A stretch of 64,000 bases of DNA from Aquabacter sp965279295 (GTDB lineage: Bacteria > Pseudomonadota > Alphaproteobacteria > Rhizobiales > Xanthobacteraceae), in assembly GCA_965279295.1 (NCBI GenBank), contig CBDIHQ010000012.1. One strand, given 5' to 3'. Shown piece after piece: positions 15,863-25,000 of the stretch. A model generated the notes under the pieces. It saw nothing but the letters and a program-made list of their open reading frames with translations. It did not search any database and was not told where the DNA came from. Position numbers and translations under genes: made by a program. Positions within the stretch are counted from its first letter, which is position 1; every line of letters starts with the position of its first letter.

Positions 15863-16248
15863 AGCATGGCGTGGTCACTCGAGAAACATCACCAATCCCG
15901 CGCCAGCTCCTTTCGCTGAAGTCTCGCAAGCGGGAGAGGGAGCCATCGCGCCCAACCCAACCATCCCCAGCGGCAGCCTCCGATCTACGGTGATGCAAAG
16001 CGGCAACGCCCGGCGAAAACCGTGAGATTTGGCGTGGACGGTGCGACCAAGCAGCGTCCCCGCCGTTGCCGCGTTAAGCGTGATCGTCTTGGATGTGGCA
16101 TTCATGTGCCCATCCAGGTGCGACTCGTTCGCTGGGTTTTGTACGCGGCGGACTCACCGCCAGATTGGTCTCTTGCCGGGAGGGCACCGAAGCCTTATCG
16201 CGGCTCCAGCGGATTTGGGCAGAAGATACAGCAAGGAACGGTGCGGTT
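15863..16248. other. Gene-free stretch
   Basis: I see no convincing gene. It holds a half copy of the family B repeat at about 15924-15940 (gcaagcgggagaggg). A 76-codon open frame runs on the minus strand from 16105 into that half repeat; it lacks a recognisable domain. The last bases carry the AAGGA ribosome-binding sequence of the following esterase-like gene. Confidence 0.5.
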
Positions 16249-16989
16249 ATGAAGGCTGGTGTTCGCTTTGTCTGCGCCCTGTTCGCGGCGCTGGTTCTTC
16301 TCCCAGCACTTCTCGCCCCCGCGAATGCCCAGATGCAGGGCAAAGTCTATCTGATGCGCGGGCTCGCGAACGTCTTCTCCTACGGCATGGACGATCTCGC
16401 CTCGAAGATGCGCGGACGCGGCATCGACGCCAATGTCTATGAATATGGCCAGTGGCAGGCGCTCGCGGACGATGCGGTGGCGTGGTCGCGGGCGAACAGC
16501 AGGGCGCCGGTGGTCATCATGGGCCATTCCCTAGGGGCAGACGCCGCCATCACCATGGCAGAACGCATGACCAGCCTGGGCATTCCCCCGCGCCTGGTCG
16601 TCACCTTCGATCCCGTCGGTGTGACCCAAGTCGGGGCGAGCGGCGGCAAGTTCATCAATTACTACCAGTCGAACAACGGCTTCGGTAAGCGCCTTGCCTC
16701 CGGCGCGGGCTTCAAGGGCCAGTTGGTGAACCGCAATCTCGACAGCATGGGCACCATCGACCATTTCAACATCGACAAGTCAGCGGTCCTGCACAGCGAG
16801 GTGATTGCGGATGTCGTCGCCGTGATGCGTCGCCCCCGTCCCAAGCCTGCGCCGGCCCCGGTCGCTGCTCCGATTGCGGGCGCTCCGGTTTCCGCCGCTC
16901 CCGAAGCTGCCGCCCCTGTGGCGCAGCCGGCTGCGGCTCCCTCCACCGCCAGCAGTGTGCAGTCGGTGTCCCAGCAGCCGGTGCGCTGA
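16249..16989 (+). CDS. Secreted lipase/thioesterase-like alpha/beta hydrolase
   Basis: The 246-aa protein has a Sec signal peptide (about residues 1-28, ending ANA) and a short alpha/beta-hydrolase-like core. The nucleophile elbow is GHSLGAD at about residues 90-96, preceded by the beta strand APVVIM. A likely acid lies in VVTFDPVGV and a likely His in TIDHFNID. The last 50 or so residues form a low-complexity Ala/Pro-rich tail. The start was set by the signal peptide and AAGGA 11 nt upstream. The substrate is unknown. It converges with the PHA depolymerase gene 7 bp away. Confidence 0.75.
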   Translation: MKAGVRFVCALFAALVLLPALLAPANAQMQGKVYLMRGLANVFSYGMDDLASKMRGRGIDANVYEYGQWQALADDAVAWSRANSRAPVVIMGHSLGADAAITMAERMTSLGIPPRLVVTFDPVGVTQVGASGGKFINYYQSNNGFGKRLASGAGFKGQLVNRNLDSMGTIDHFNIDKSAVLHSEVIADVVAVMRRPRPKPAPAPVAAPIAGAPVSAAPEAAAPVAQPAAAPSTASSVQSVSQQPVR

Positions 16990-16996
16990 GCCCCGC

Positions 16997-18121
16997 CTAT
17001 CCGAAGCGGTGTTCCGCCGCCGCCATGAGATGGGAGATGGCGGGCAGCACCTCCTCGCGCATCGGCCGGCCGTAGAATAGCGAGAAATGCCCCGCGTGCG
17101 GCACCAGCAGCCGTCGGCGCATGTCGGCGGGCACCGCAGGGCATAGGCTTTGTGCGGCTTCGGTCTGTCCGGGCGCGGCGATGTCGTCCTCGGCCGCTTC
17201 GCCGGTCAGGAGCGCGGTCCGCTCCAACGCCTCCGGCCGCACCTCACGTCCCGCCACCTCAAGCGTGCCGGCGGGAAGCGCGCGCTGCTGGAACACCTTC
17301 GTGACGTTCTCCACGAAGAATTCCTCGGGAATATCCATCATGTCCCAGCACAGCCGGGCGAGGGGAAAGCGCAGCGGGTCGGCGCCGTCGTCCGCCATCA
17401 GCTTCACCGGCAATTCGCCTCGGCTGGCGGCCTGCCGCCAGAGATAGAGGCCGAACGCCTGCATCTGCCGACGGCGCGGAAACACCCGCCGCCCCGCTCC
17501 TGCGAACGCGGGCGGCACCGTCTCCATCAGCGAGCGATCGAGCGCGGGCATCTCTGCCCCCAGCATGCGATCGAGCCGCGTGGGATTACGCGCGGGATCG
17601 ACGGGGCCGCCGAGCAGCGTCAGGCTGAGCGGCGCGGCTCCTTCCGGCGCCAGCAGGGCGCTCGCCGCCAGCGCGGGAATGACACCCTGGCAGACCGCAA
17701 CCACATGGGTCTGCGGCCCCAACGTGCGGATCATCCGCGCGACTTCCAGGCAGTTCTCATCCAGGCCGAACCGGCCCGCAGACAGCGGCACATGGCGGGC
17801 GTCGGGCCAGTCGCTGACATGGACCTCCCCGGCGAGGCCGAGCAGCCCCGCCGCGAGATCGCGCATCAGGATCGGGAAGCCACCGGCCAGCGGCGCCACC
17901 ACCAGCACCCGCCGGTCGCTGCCCTCGCGGCGCAACCGCCTGAGCTGGGCGAACGGCAGGGTGCCGAGGATATCCTCCGCCACCGGGATACGAACTCCGC
18001 CGACATCCACGGCGCCGATCTCAAACGGACGAAACGCCGGCCGTCCGGCATCGCCCACCGTGGTGTGGAAGGGGACGCGCGTGTCGAGCCAGAAGGCTCC
18101 AGGGTCCGATTGCTCCTGCAT
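16997..18121 (-). CDS. phaZ: Intracellular polyhydroxyalkanoate depolymerase
   Basis: This enzyme hydrolyses stored polyhydroxybutyrate for reuse as carbon. The 374-aa protein matches the PHB_depo_C type: VLVVAPLAGGFPILMRD oxyanion region, THVVAVCQGVIPALAAS with a Cys (about residue 142) in the lipase-box position, LMADDGADPLRFPLARLCWDMMD, FFVENVTKVFQ and the C-terminal HAGHFSLFYG with the catalytic His. Compared with the usual C-Q-P-x-V box, Gly replaces Pro after the Gln. It lacks a signal peptide, as expected for a granule-associated enzyme. Confidence 0.8.
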   Translation of the reverse strand: MQEQSDPGAFWLDTRVPFHTTVGDAGRPAFRPFEIGAVDVGGVRIPVAEDILGTLPFAQLRRLRREGSDRRVLVVAPLAGGFPILMRDLAAGLLGLAGEVHVSDWPDARHVPLSAGRFGLDENCLEVARMIRTLGPQTHVVAVCQGVIPALAASALLAPEGAAPLSLTLLGGPVDPARNPTRLDRMLGAEMPALDRSLMETVPPAFAGAGRRVFPRRRQMQAFGLYLWRQAASRGELPVKLMADDGADPLRFPLARLCWDMMDIPEEFFVENVTKVFQQRALPAGTLEVAGREVRPEALERTALLTGEAAEDDIAAPGQTEAAQSLCPAVPADMRRRLLVPHAGHFSLFYGRPMREEVLPAISHLMAAAEHRFG

Positions 18122-18187
18122 GCCCGGCGAGCATAACCGCTGCGCGGCGCGCCGTCATTGCAGGAGACGACACATCGCCGTGGGAAA

Positions 18188-18793
18188 CTAAAGGCTCGCA
18201 GCGGAGCGGGCAGCCTGGTCGTAATGGCCGGATAGGGTGCGCAGCAAAGTGGCGATCTCGGACAGCTTGGCGGGCGCGATGCCGGTGGCCGCGACCGCGT
18301 GGGTCAGCAGCGCCTCGCGCACCTCGCGGTATCGCACGCAGGCATTGCGCCCGGCCTCGGTGGCGGTGAGGGTCTTTTCCTTGCCGCGCCGTCCACCCGC
18401 CACCAATCCGAGCCCCTGAAGCTTCTTGGCGGCATAGGTGATGAGGTGGGTGTCCTCCACGTCGAGGACGAGGCAGAGATCGGCGATGGTCTTGGGGCGC
18501 TGGCGATGCACCACATGGTGCAGCACCAGCACATCGAGCGAGGAGAGGTCGGGAATGCCGGCCGCCGCCATGCAGCGGATCATCCACCGCTGGTAGGCAT
18601 GGCCGATCATGTTCAGACCGAATTCCAGCTCGGACAAGGCGGGAAGCGCGCCGTCCGCCAGATGTGCCGAGGAGACGATAGAACCCAGAGGGGAGCCGGG
18701 GAGAGGGGAGCCGACCGGACGCGCGGCTGCGGTGCCGTCCGCCAGTGCAGGCTTTATGTCTGGTGCGGGAACAGCCTGCGGGCGCTTGGTCAT
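18188..18793 (-). CDS. MarR-like winged-helix transcriptional regulator
   Basis: The 201-aa protein has a disordered N-terminal 45 residues and then a winged-helix domain of MarR type (SSLDVLVLHHVVHRQRPKTIADLCLVL, then EDTHLITYAAKKLQGLGLVAGGRRGKEKTLTATEAG). ATG 18793 was preferred over ATG 18799 because AAGAG lies 6 nt upstream. It lies 74 bp after dctP on the same strand and a strong hairpin separates them. It may regulate the TRAP and 5-oxoprolinase genes, which is inference from position. Confidence 0.8.
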   Translation of the reverse strand: MTKRPQAVPAPDIKPALADGTAAARPVGSPLPGSPLGSIVSSAHLADGALPALSELEFGLNMIGHAYQRWMIRCMAAAGIPDLSSLDVLVLHHVVHRQRPKTIADLCLVLDVEDTHLITYAAKKLQGLGLVAGGRRGKEKTLTATEAGRNACVRYREVREALLTHAVAATGIAPAKLSEIATLLRTLSGHYDQAARSAASL

Positions 18794-18810
18794 GATCATC
18801 TCTTTTGCGG

Positions 18811-18839
18811 AGGCCGGGCGGGAGGGGCCCGCCCGGCCT
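18811..18839 (-). terminator. Strong hairpin between dctP and the MarR-like gene
   Basis: AGGCCGGGCGGG and its exact inverse CCCGCCCGGCCT form a 12-bp stem with a 5-nt loop. No T-tract follows on the minus strand, so it may attenuate or stabilise the dctP transcript rather than end it completely. Confidence 0.5.
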
Positions 18840-18867
18840 GTCGTCTATCGCCGCGCGGTCGCGCGGT

Positions 18868-19854
18868 TCACTTGCTGTAGGCGCCGAGCACCGCTTCGCC
18901 GTCCGGCCCGGCCTTTTTGATCCAGTCGGCAGCGAGGGTCTTGCCGACCTTCTCGAAGCCGGCCTTCAGTTCGGGCGAGGGCGGCTCGACCTTCATGCCC
19001 TTGGCGGTGAGCTGGTCCATGTACCACTTGGTCTTCTCGACGGCGCTCTTCCAGCCGCGCTCCTCGGCGGCGGCGGCAGCCTTCAGCACCGCCTCCTGGG
19101 TCGGCTTGTCGAGGGCGTCGAACGCGGCCTTGTTCACGAACACCATGTTCTTCGGCAGCCAGGCCTGGATGTCGTAGAAATAGGGGATGCTCTCCCAGAT
19201 CTTCACGTCATAGCCGGTGGCGGCGGAGGTGATGAGGGCGGTGACGACGCCGGTGGCGAGCGCCTGGGCGAGTTCCGCCTGCTGCACCGTGACCGCCTGC
19301 GCGCCGACCGCCTCGCCGATGCGCGAGGTCCCGACATTGTAGGCGCGCCACTTGGCGCCCTTCAGGTCCTCGATCTTGGCGATCGGGGTCTTGGAGAACA
19401 GGCCCTGCGGCGGCCACGGCACCACATAGAGCAGTTGCAGGCCCTGCGAGGCGAGCTTCTTGTCCACCGCCGGCTTTGAGGCAAGCCACAGGCTCTTGGC
19501 CTGCTCGAACGAGGTGGCGAGGAAGGGCACCACGTCGATGCCAAACATCGGGTCTTCGTTCTCATGCAGCGACATCAGGACTTCGCCGGCCTGAGCCTGG
19601 CCGGTCATGACCGCGCGCTTGATCTCGGGCGCCTTAAACAGCACGGCGTTGGGATGGAGCGTGATGGTGAGCTTGCCACCGGAGAGGCTGTCCACGTCCT
19701 TGGCGAACTGGGCGATGTTCTCGGTGTGGAAATTATCGGCCGGGTAGGCGGACGGTAGGTTCCACTTGGTCTGGGCAGCGGCGGGGCCGGCTGCGGCAAT
19801 GCCGGCTGCGGCAAGTCCGGCGAAGGCCAGGGCTAAGGATCGAAGACGCGCCAT
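18868..19854 (-). CDS. TRAP transporter substrate-binding protein (DctP family)
   Basis: This is the periplasmic binding protein of a TRAP importer for an organic acid. The 328-aa protein has a Sec signal peptide ending near residue 27 (PAAAQ) and the DctP fold: KWNLPSAYPADNFHTENIAQFAKDV at the N-terminus, then LKGAKWRAYNVGTSRIGEAVGAQAV, which carries the Arg that binds the substrate carboxylate, and ALATGVVTALITSAATG. It lies 35 bp after the dctM reading frames. The substrate is not predictable with confidence; the divergent 5-oxoprolinase gene makes 5-oxoproline or a related compound a candidate. Confidence 0.88.
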   Translation of the reverse strand: MARLRSLALAFAGLAAAGIAAAGPAAAQTKWNLPSAYPADNFHTENIAQFAKDVDSLSGGKLTITLHPNAVLFKAPEIKRAVMTGQAQAGEVLMSLHENEDPMFGIDVVPFLATSFEQAKSLWLASKPAVDKKLASQGLQLLYVVPWPPQGLFSKTPIAKIEDLKGAKWRAYNVGTSRIGEAVGAQAVTVQQAELAQALATGVVTALITSAATGYDVKIWESIPYFYDIQAWLPKNMVFVNKAAFDALDKPTQEAVLKAAAAAEERGWKSAVEKTKWYMDQLTAKGMKVEPPSPELKAGFEKVGKTLAADWIKKAGPDGEAVLGAYSK

Positions 19855-19889
19855 GTGTCAGTCCCTCTTGGTTGGCTTGAACGGCGAAC

Positions 19890-21205
19890 TCATCCCGGAA
19901 ACACCCAGCGCGGAAGCACCAGGACAATATCGGGGAAGGTGGTGATGATGATGACTGCGATGTTCAGCAGAATGAAGAACGGAAACGCCGCCTTCGCCAC
20001 AGTGAATGTGTCCTTGCCGCTCATGTTTTGCAGCACGAACAGGTTGAACCCCACCGGCGGGGTAATCTGTGCCATCTCGACGTGGATGACGAGATAGACG
20101 CCGAACCACACCAGATCGAACCCCGCCTGCTTGACCATGGGAAGCACGATGACGGCGGTCAGCACGATCATCGAGATGCCGTCCACGAGGCAGCCGAGAA
20201 TGATGTACATCACGGTCAGGGCGAGGGCGAGTTTGCCAGGCGTGAGGTTCAGCCCCTGGACCCATTCCGCGAGCGCAACGGGGATGCCGGTATAGGCCAT
20301 GGCGGCGGTGGTGAAGGCGGCTCCGGCGATGATCAGCATGATCATGCAGGAGAGCCGGGTCGCGCTCATCAGGCTCTGGGTGAAGGAGGTCCAGGTTAGG
20401 GTGCCGCTCCAGAGTGCCAGAAGCAGTGCACCCATCACGCCCCAAGCGGCGCATTCCGTGGCGGTGGCGATGCCGAGGATGAGCGACAGGAACACGCCGA
20501 GAATCAGCAGCAGGCATGGGATCAGCTTGGCCGACTGGCGCATCTTTTCCATGAAGGGCATGGGGGGATCGCGCGGCGGTGTCTTGCCAGGGTTCAGAAG
20601 CGACCAGAGGATGATGTAGCCGCTGTAAAGGCCCATCACGAGCAGTCCCGGCAGGAAGCCGCCGAGGAAAAACCTGAAGCACGGAGACGTTCGCCGTTAC
20701 CGCGTAGACCACCATGGGGATGGACGGCGGGATCAGCAGGCCGAGCGTGCCAGACCCCGCGAGGGAACCGATCGCCATACTCTGGTTGTAGCCACGCTTC
20801 TCCAATTCCGGCAGAGGCGATTTTCCCGATGGTGGCGCAGGTGGCGGCCGAGGAGCCCGACACCGCCGCGAAGATCCCGCAACCCACCACGTTGGCATGC
20901 AGCAGGCGCCCGGGGAGCCATTGTAGCCACGGCGCCAGGCCCTTGAACATCTCCTCCGACAACCGCGTTCGGAACAGAATTTCACCCATCCAGATGAAGA
21001 GGGGCAGAGCGGCGAGTGTCCAGGAAGCACTGGCGCTCCACACGGTGGTCGCGAGCACCTGGCCGATCGGAACCGGGGTCGTGAGCGCCATGGCCGCGAG
21101 GCCGACGAGGCTGAGGCCGATGGCAATCCAGATGCCGCTGGCGAGGATCACCACGAGGAGCAGGAGCAGGATGATGGACAGTTGTGCCAGATCAAAATGC
21201 GGCAT
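19890..21205 (-). pseudogene. TRAP transporter large permease (DctM family), disrupted by two frameshifts
   Basis: This is the 12-helix transport subunit of the TRAP system, but it is not open in one frame. The N-terminal part (21205 to about 20816, ending CATIGKIA) is in one frame. The middle (PELEKRGYNQSMAIGSLAG to VTANVSVLQVF) is in a second, and the C-terminal part (MGLYSGYIILW to the stop at 19890) in a third. One extra base at about 20815 and one extra base in the A5 run at 20668-20672 (plus strand) explain both shifts; removing them restores a normal DctM of about 437 aa. The second lies in a homopolymer, so sequencing error is possible. Both flanking TRAP genes are intact. Confidence 0.85.
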
Positions 21206-21208
21206 CGC

Positions 21209-21757
21209 TCACGCTCCCCCGCCGGAAGCAATGCGCTCTACCAATTCCTCGGGGGAGGTTGGCGGGTCTTTCTCGTAGGTCAGACGAAGGCCGCGCGAGA
21301 CGCGCACCAATTCATCGATCATGGCGATCAGCAGGATGGTGATGCCGGCGGCATAGCCGCTCTGGGGAATCCACAGCGGCACCGCGATGACACCCTGGGA
21401 CATGTCGTTGAAGAGGAAGGATTCCCAACTCAACTGTATCGCGTTCTTGGAGAAGTAGGCGAGGAAGGCGATGGCCACGAGAAGCGCGAATATTTCCATC
21501 GCCTGCTTCGGGCGGCCGGTGAGCCGTTCCATCAGCAGCCCGACACGGATCATCTCTCCAGACTTGAATGTGTGGGCAAGGCCGAGGAACGACATGGCGG
21601 CCATGGACCAGGCGGCGAAGTCGTCGCCGGCGGGGATGTTGATGCCGTATTCGCGCCCGCCCGACAGTGCCAGCATCAGGCAGAAGATTGTCAGCAGGAA
21701 CAGCGCCGCGAGGATGCCGGAGAAAAGGTAAAGCCCGTCGAGAAGACGCCGGATCAT
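21209..21757 (-). CDS. TRAP transporter small permease (DctQ family)
   Basis: This is the four-helix small membrane subunit that pairs with DctM. The 182-aa protein has hydrophobic segments at about residues 10-33, 48-66, 88-108 and 130-152 and the family motif SFLGLAHTFKSGEMIRVGLL. ATG 21757 was chosen because GGAGG lies 5 nt upstream. Its stop is 3 bp before dctM, so dctQ-dctM-dctP form one unit. Confidence 0.88.
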   Translation of the reverse strand: MIRRLLDGLYLFSGILAALFLLTIFCLMLALSGGREYGINIPAGDDFAAWSMAAMSFLGLAHTFKSGEMIRVGLLMERLTGRPKQAMEIFALLVAIAFLAYFSKNAIQLSWESFLFNDMSQGVIAVPLWIPQSGYAAGITILLIAMIDELVRVSRGLRLTYEKDPPTSPEELVERIASGGGA

Positions 21758-21947
21758 CGCGCCCTCCCTGTCGGCTGGGCGCACGCAAGAAAACGGGCAT
21801 CAGGGCGGCACGCACGCCGTCGCCGCTGCTTTGCGCACAGGGCGCAATTCAGGCTGGTCATGAAGTCCCTCGTTCTGGTTGGCGGCGCACGTCAGTCTGA
21901 AGCCGCGGCGCTCTTGCTGACGATAAGTTTGCCCGTTCTCGTCATTT

Positions 21948-21966
21948 CGTCAACAAAATGTTGACG
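21948..21966. promoter_or_regulatory. Palindromic candidate operator between TRAP and 5-oxoprolinase genes
   Basis: CGTCAACA, spacer AAA, TGTTGACG is a perfect 19-bp inverted repeat in the 337-bp space between divergent dctQ and the 5-oxoprolinase gene. Such TTGAC-type palindromes are common operators of GntR/FCD regulators. A run of T follows on the plus strand, so it also looks like a small terminator, but no plus-strand gene lies upstream. The rest of the intergenic space shows nothing else I can name. Confidence 0.5.
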
Positions 21967-22094
21967 TTTTTTATGATCCGTGGCTTCTTTTCTGAACCGT
22001 AGGAAGAGCCGGGAGCCTTGAAAGGCATCCTGTGCGCGTGCGCCATCGATTAGCACGAAACGGGCCAACATTCAGCGGACCAAGGACGAGTCAT

Positions 22095-25000
22095 ATGGGA
22101 CAGGTCGGTCAGGCGCGCGGCAACTGGGAATTCTGGATCGACCGGGGCGGCACGTTCACCGATATCATCGGCCGCAAGCCGGACGGCACCTTGGTTGCGC
22201 ACAAGCTGCTGTCGGAAAATCCCGAGGCGTATCGCGACGCCGCCGTGCACGGCATTCGCGAGCTGCTGGGCCTAGCGCCCGGCGTGGCGATCCCGGCGGG
22301 TCTGGTTTCCGCCGTGAAGATGGGCACCACGGTCGCCACCAATGCCCTGCTGGAGCGCAAAGGCGAGCGCACCCTGCTGGTCACCACGCGCGGTTTCCGC
22401 GATGCGCTGCGCATCGGCTATCAGGCGCGTCCCAAGATTTTCGCCAAGAAGATCGAACTCCCCGACATGCTGTTCGAGCAGGTGCTGGAGGTGGACGAGC
22501 GGGTGCGGGCCGACGGCACCATCGAGGCCGCGCCCGACCTTGCGGTGGTGCGCGCTGCGCTCGAGGCTGCGAAGGCGGATGGGATCAAGGCGGTCGCGGT
22601 CGCCTTCATGCACGGCTATCGCTATCCCGCGCACGAGCGGCAGGTGGCGGCGCTGGCCCGAGACCTCGGCTTCCCCCAGGTCTCGGTCTCCCATGAGGTG
22701 TCGCCGCTCATCAAGCTGGTGGGGCGCGGCGACACCACGGTCGCTGATGCCTACCTCTCCCCCATCCTGCGCCGCTATGTTGCCCAGGTGGCAGAGGAAT
22801 TGGGGGCGGGAAGCGCGACGGCATCCCCTCTCCCGCTTGCGGGGGAGGGTGAAGGAGGGGGCCGGCCACAGGCCGGAGGCGCGGGGCAAGCGGACGGCTC
22901 GCATCTGCCCCCTCCCCAGCCCTCCCCCGCAAGCGGGAGAGGGAGTGAGGCTGCGCAGGAGGAAGAAAGCGCCCCCATCCGCCTGATGTTCATGATGTCC
23001 TCCGGCGGCCTCACCGCCGCCGACCTGTTCCAGGGCAAGGATGCGCTGCTGTCCGGCCCGGCGGGCGGGGTGGTGGGGGCCTCCGAGACCGGGCACATCG
23101 CCGGGCTCGACCGGATCATAGGCTTCGACATGGGCGGCACCTCCACCGATGTCTGCCATTACGACGGCGAGTTGGAGCGGGCGTTCGACACCGAGGTGGC
23201 CGGCGTGCGCATCCGCGCGCCCATGATGCGCATCCACACCGTCGCGGCGGGCGGTGGCTCCATCCTGCATTATGACGGCGCGCGCTTCCGCGTCGGCCCG
23301 GACAGCGCGGGGGCTAATCCCGGCCCCGCCTGCTACCGGCGTGGCGGGCCGCTCGCCGTCACAGACGCCAATGTGATGCTGGGCAAGCTGATCCCTGATT
23401 TCTTCCCGCGCATCTTCGGTCCCGGCCAGGATCAGCCTTTGAATGCCGACGTGGTGCGCGAGAAATTCGCCGTCCTGGCAAATGAAATCGGCGATGGCCG
23501 CACGCCGGAGGCGGTGGCGGATGGCTTCGTCACCATCGCGGTGGAGAACATGGCCAATGCCATCAAGAAGATCTCGGTCGAGCGCGGCTATGACGTGACG
23601 CGCTATGCGCTCACCTGCTTCGGCGGCGCCGGCGGACAGCATGCCTGCCTCGTGGCCGACGCGCTGGGCATGATGCGCGTGCACATCCACCCCTTCTCCG
23701 GCCTGCTGTCCGCCTATGGCATGGGCCTCGCGGCGGTGCGCGCCCATCGCACCAAGGCGGTGGGCGAGCGGCTGCACGACGCGCTCCTGCCCTCGCTGGG
23801 CGAAGCGCGCGATGCCCTCGCAGCCGAGGCGGTGGCTGAGCTTGAGGGGCAGGGCGTCCCTGCCGGCGAGATCGAAACCGAGGCCAAGCTGCATCTGCGC
23901 TACGAGGGCACCGACACCGCACTGCCCGTGACGCTGGCCGACCTTTCCGCCATGACGGCCGAATTCGAGGCGCGCCACCGCGCGCAATTCGGCTTCGTCT
24001 CGCCGGAAAAGCAGGTGGTGGTGGAGGCCATGGAGGTGCAGGCTGCGGGCGGCGGCGCGGGCATCGACGAGCCCGACCATCCGCTCACCGAAGGCGCGCC
24101 TCAGGCGTGCCGCACCACGCGGTTCTTCTCACGCGGCACCTGGCACGACGCGCCGGTCATCCTGCGGGCGGCGTTCAAGCCGGGCATGGCGGTCCAGGGG
24201 CCGGCCATCGTCATCGAGCCGAACCAGACCGTGGTGGTGGAACAGGGCTGGCGCGCGGAAATGACCGCGAAGGACCATCTCCTGCTCGCCCGCACCGAAA
24301 TCTTGCACCGTGCCGGGGCGGTGGGCACCCATGCCGACCCTGTCATGCTGGAGGTCTTCAACAATCTGTTCATGTCGATCGCCGAGCAAATGGGCGTGAC
24401 GCTTCAGAACACTGCCTATTCCGTGAACATCAAGGAGCGGCTGGACTTCTCCTGCGCGGTGTTTTCGGCGGCGGGCGAGCTGGTGGCGAATGCGCCTCAC
24501 ATGCCGGTCCATCTCGGTTCCATGGATCGCTCGGTCGAGACCGTGATCCGCGAGAATGACGGCGATATCCGGCCCGGCGACGTCTTCGCGCTCAACGCGC
24601 CCTACAATGGCGGGACCCATCTGCCCGACATCACCGTCGTCACCCCGGTGTTCGACGATGCTGGCGAGGGGCTGCTGTTCTGGGTCGCCTCGCGCGGCCA
24701 CCACGCGGACGTGGGCGGCGTCGCGCCCGGCTCCATGAGCCCACGCGCCACCACCATCGAGGAGGAAGGCGTCTATATCGACAATTTCAAGCTGGTGGAC
24801 GCCGGCCGCTTCCGCGAGGCGGAACTGAATGCCCTCCTGCTGGGGGCGAAATATCCCGCCCGTAATCCGGTGCAGAACGTCGCCGACCTCAAGGCGCAGA
24901 TCGCCGCCAACGAGAAGGGTGTGCGCGAACTCAAGAAGATGATCGCGCTGTTCGGGCTCGACGTGGTCAGCGCCTACATGGGCCATGTCCAGGACAATGC

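Noticed and set aside
15875..16105. 76-codon open frame on the minus strand (starts MNATSKTITLNA)
   Set aside because: It ends inside a half copy of repeat family B, has no recognisable domain and no convincing ribosome binding site, so it may be a gene remnant at best.
21948..21980. Rho-independent terminator reading of the palindrome followed by Ts
   Set aside because: No plus-strand gene ends upstream, so an operator between divergent genes is the better explanation.
22272..24080. 602-codon frame antisense to 5-oxoprolinase
   Set aside because: His/Gly/Arg-rich antisense product typical of GC-rich genes, with no domain. The sense strand is an established enzyme.
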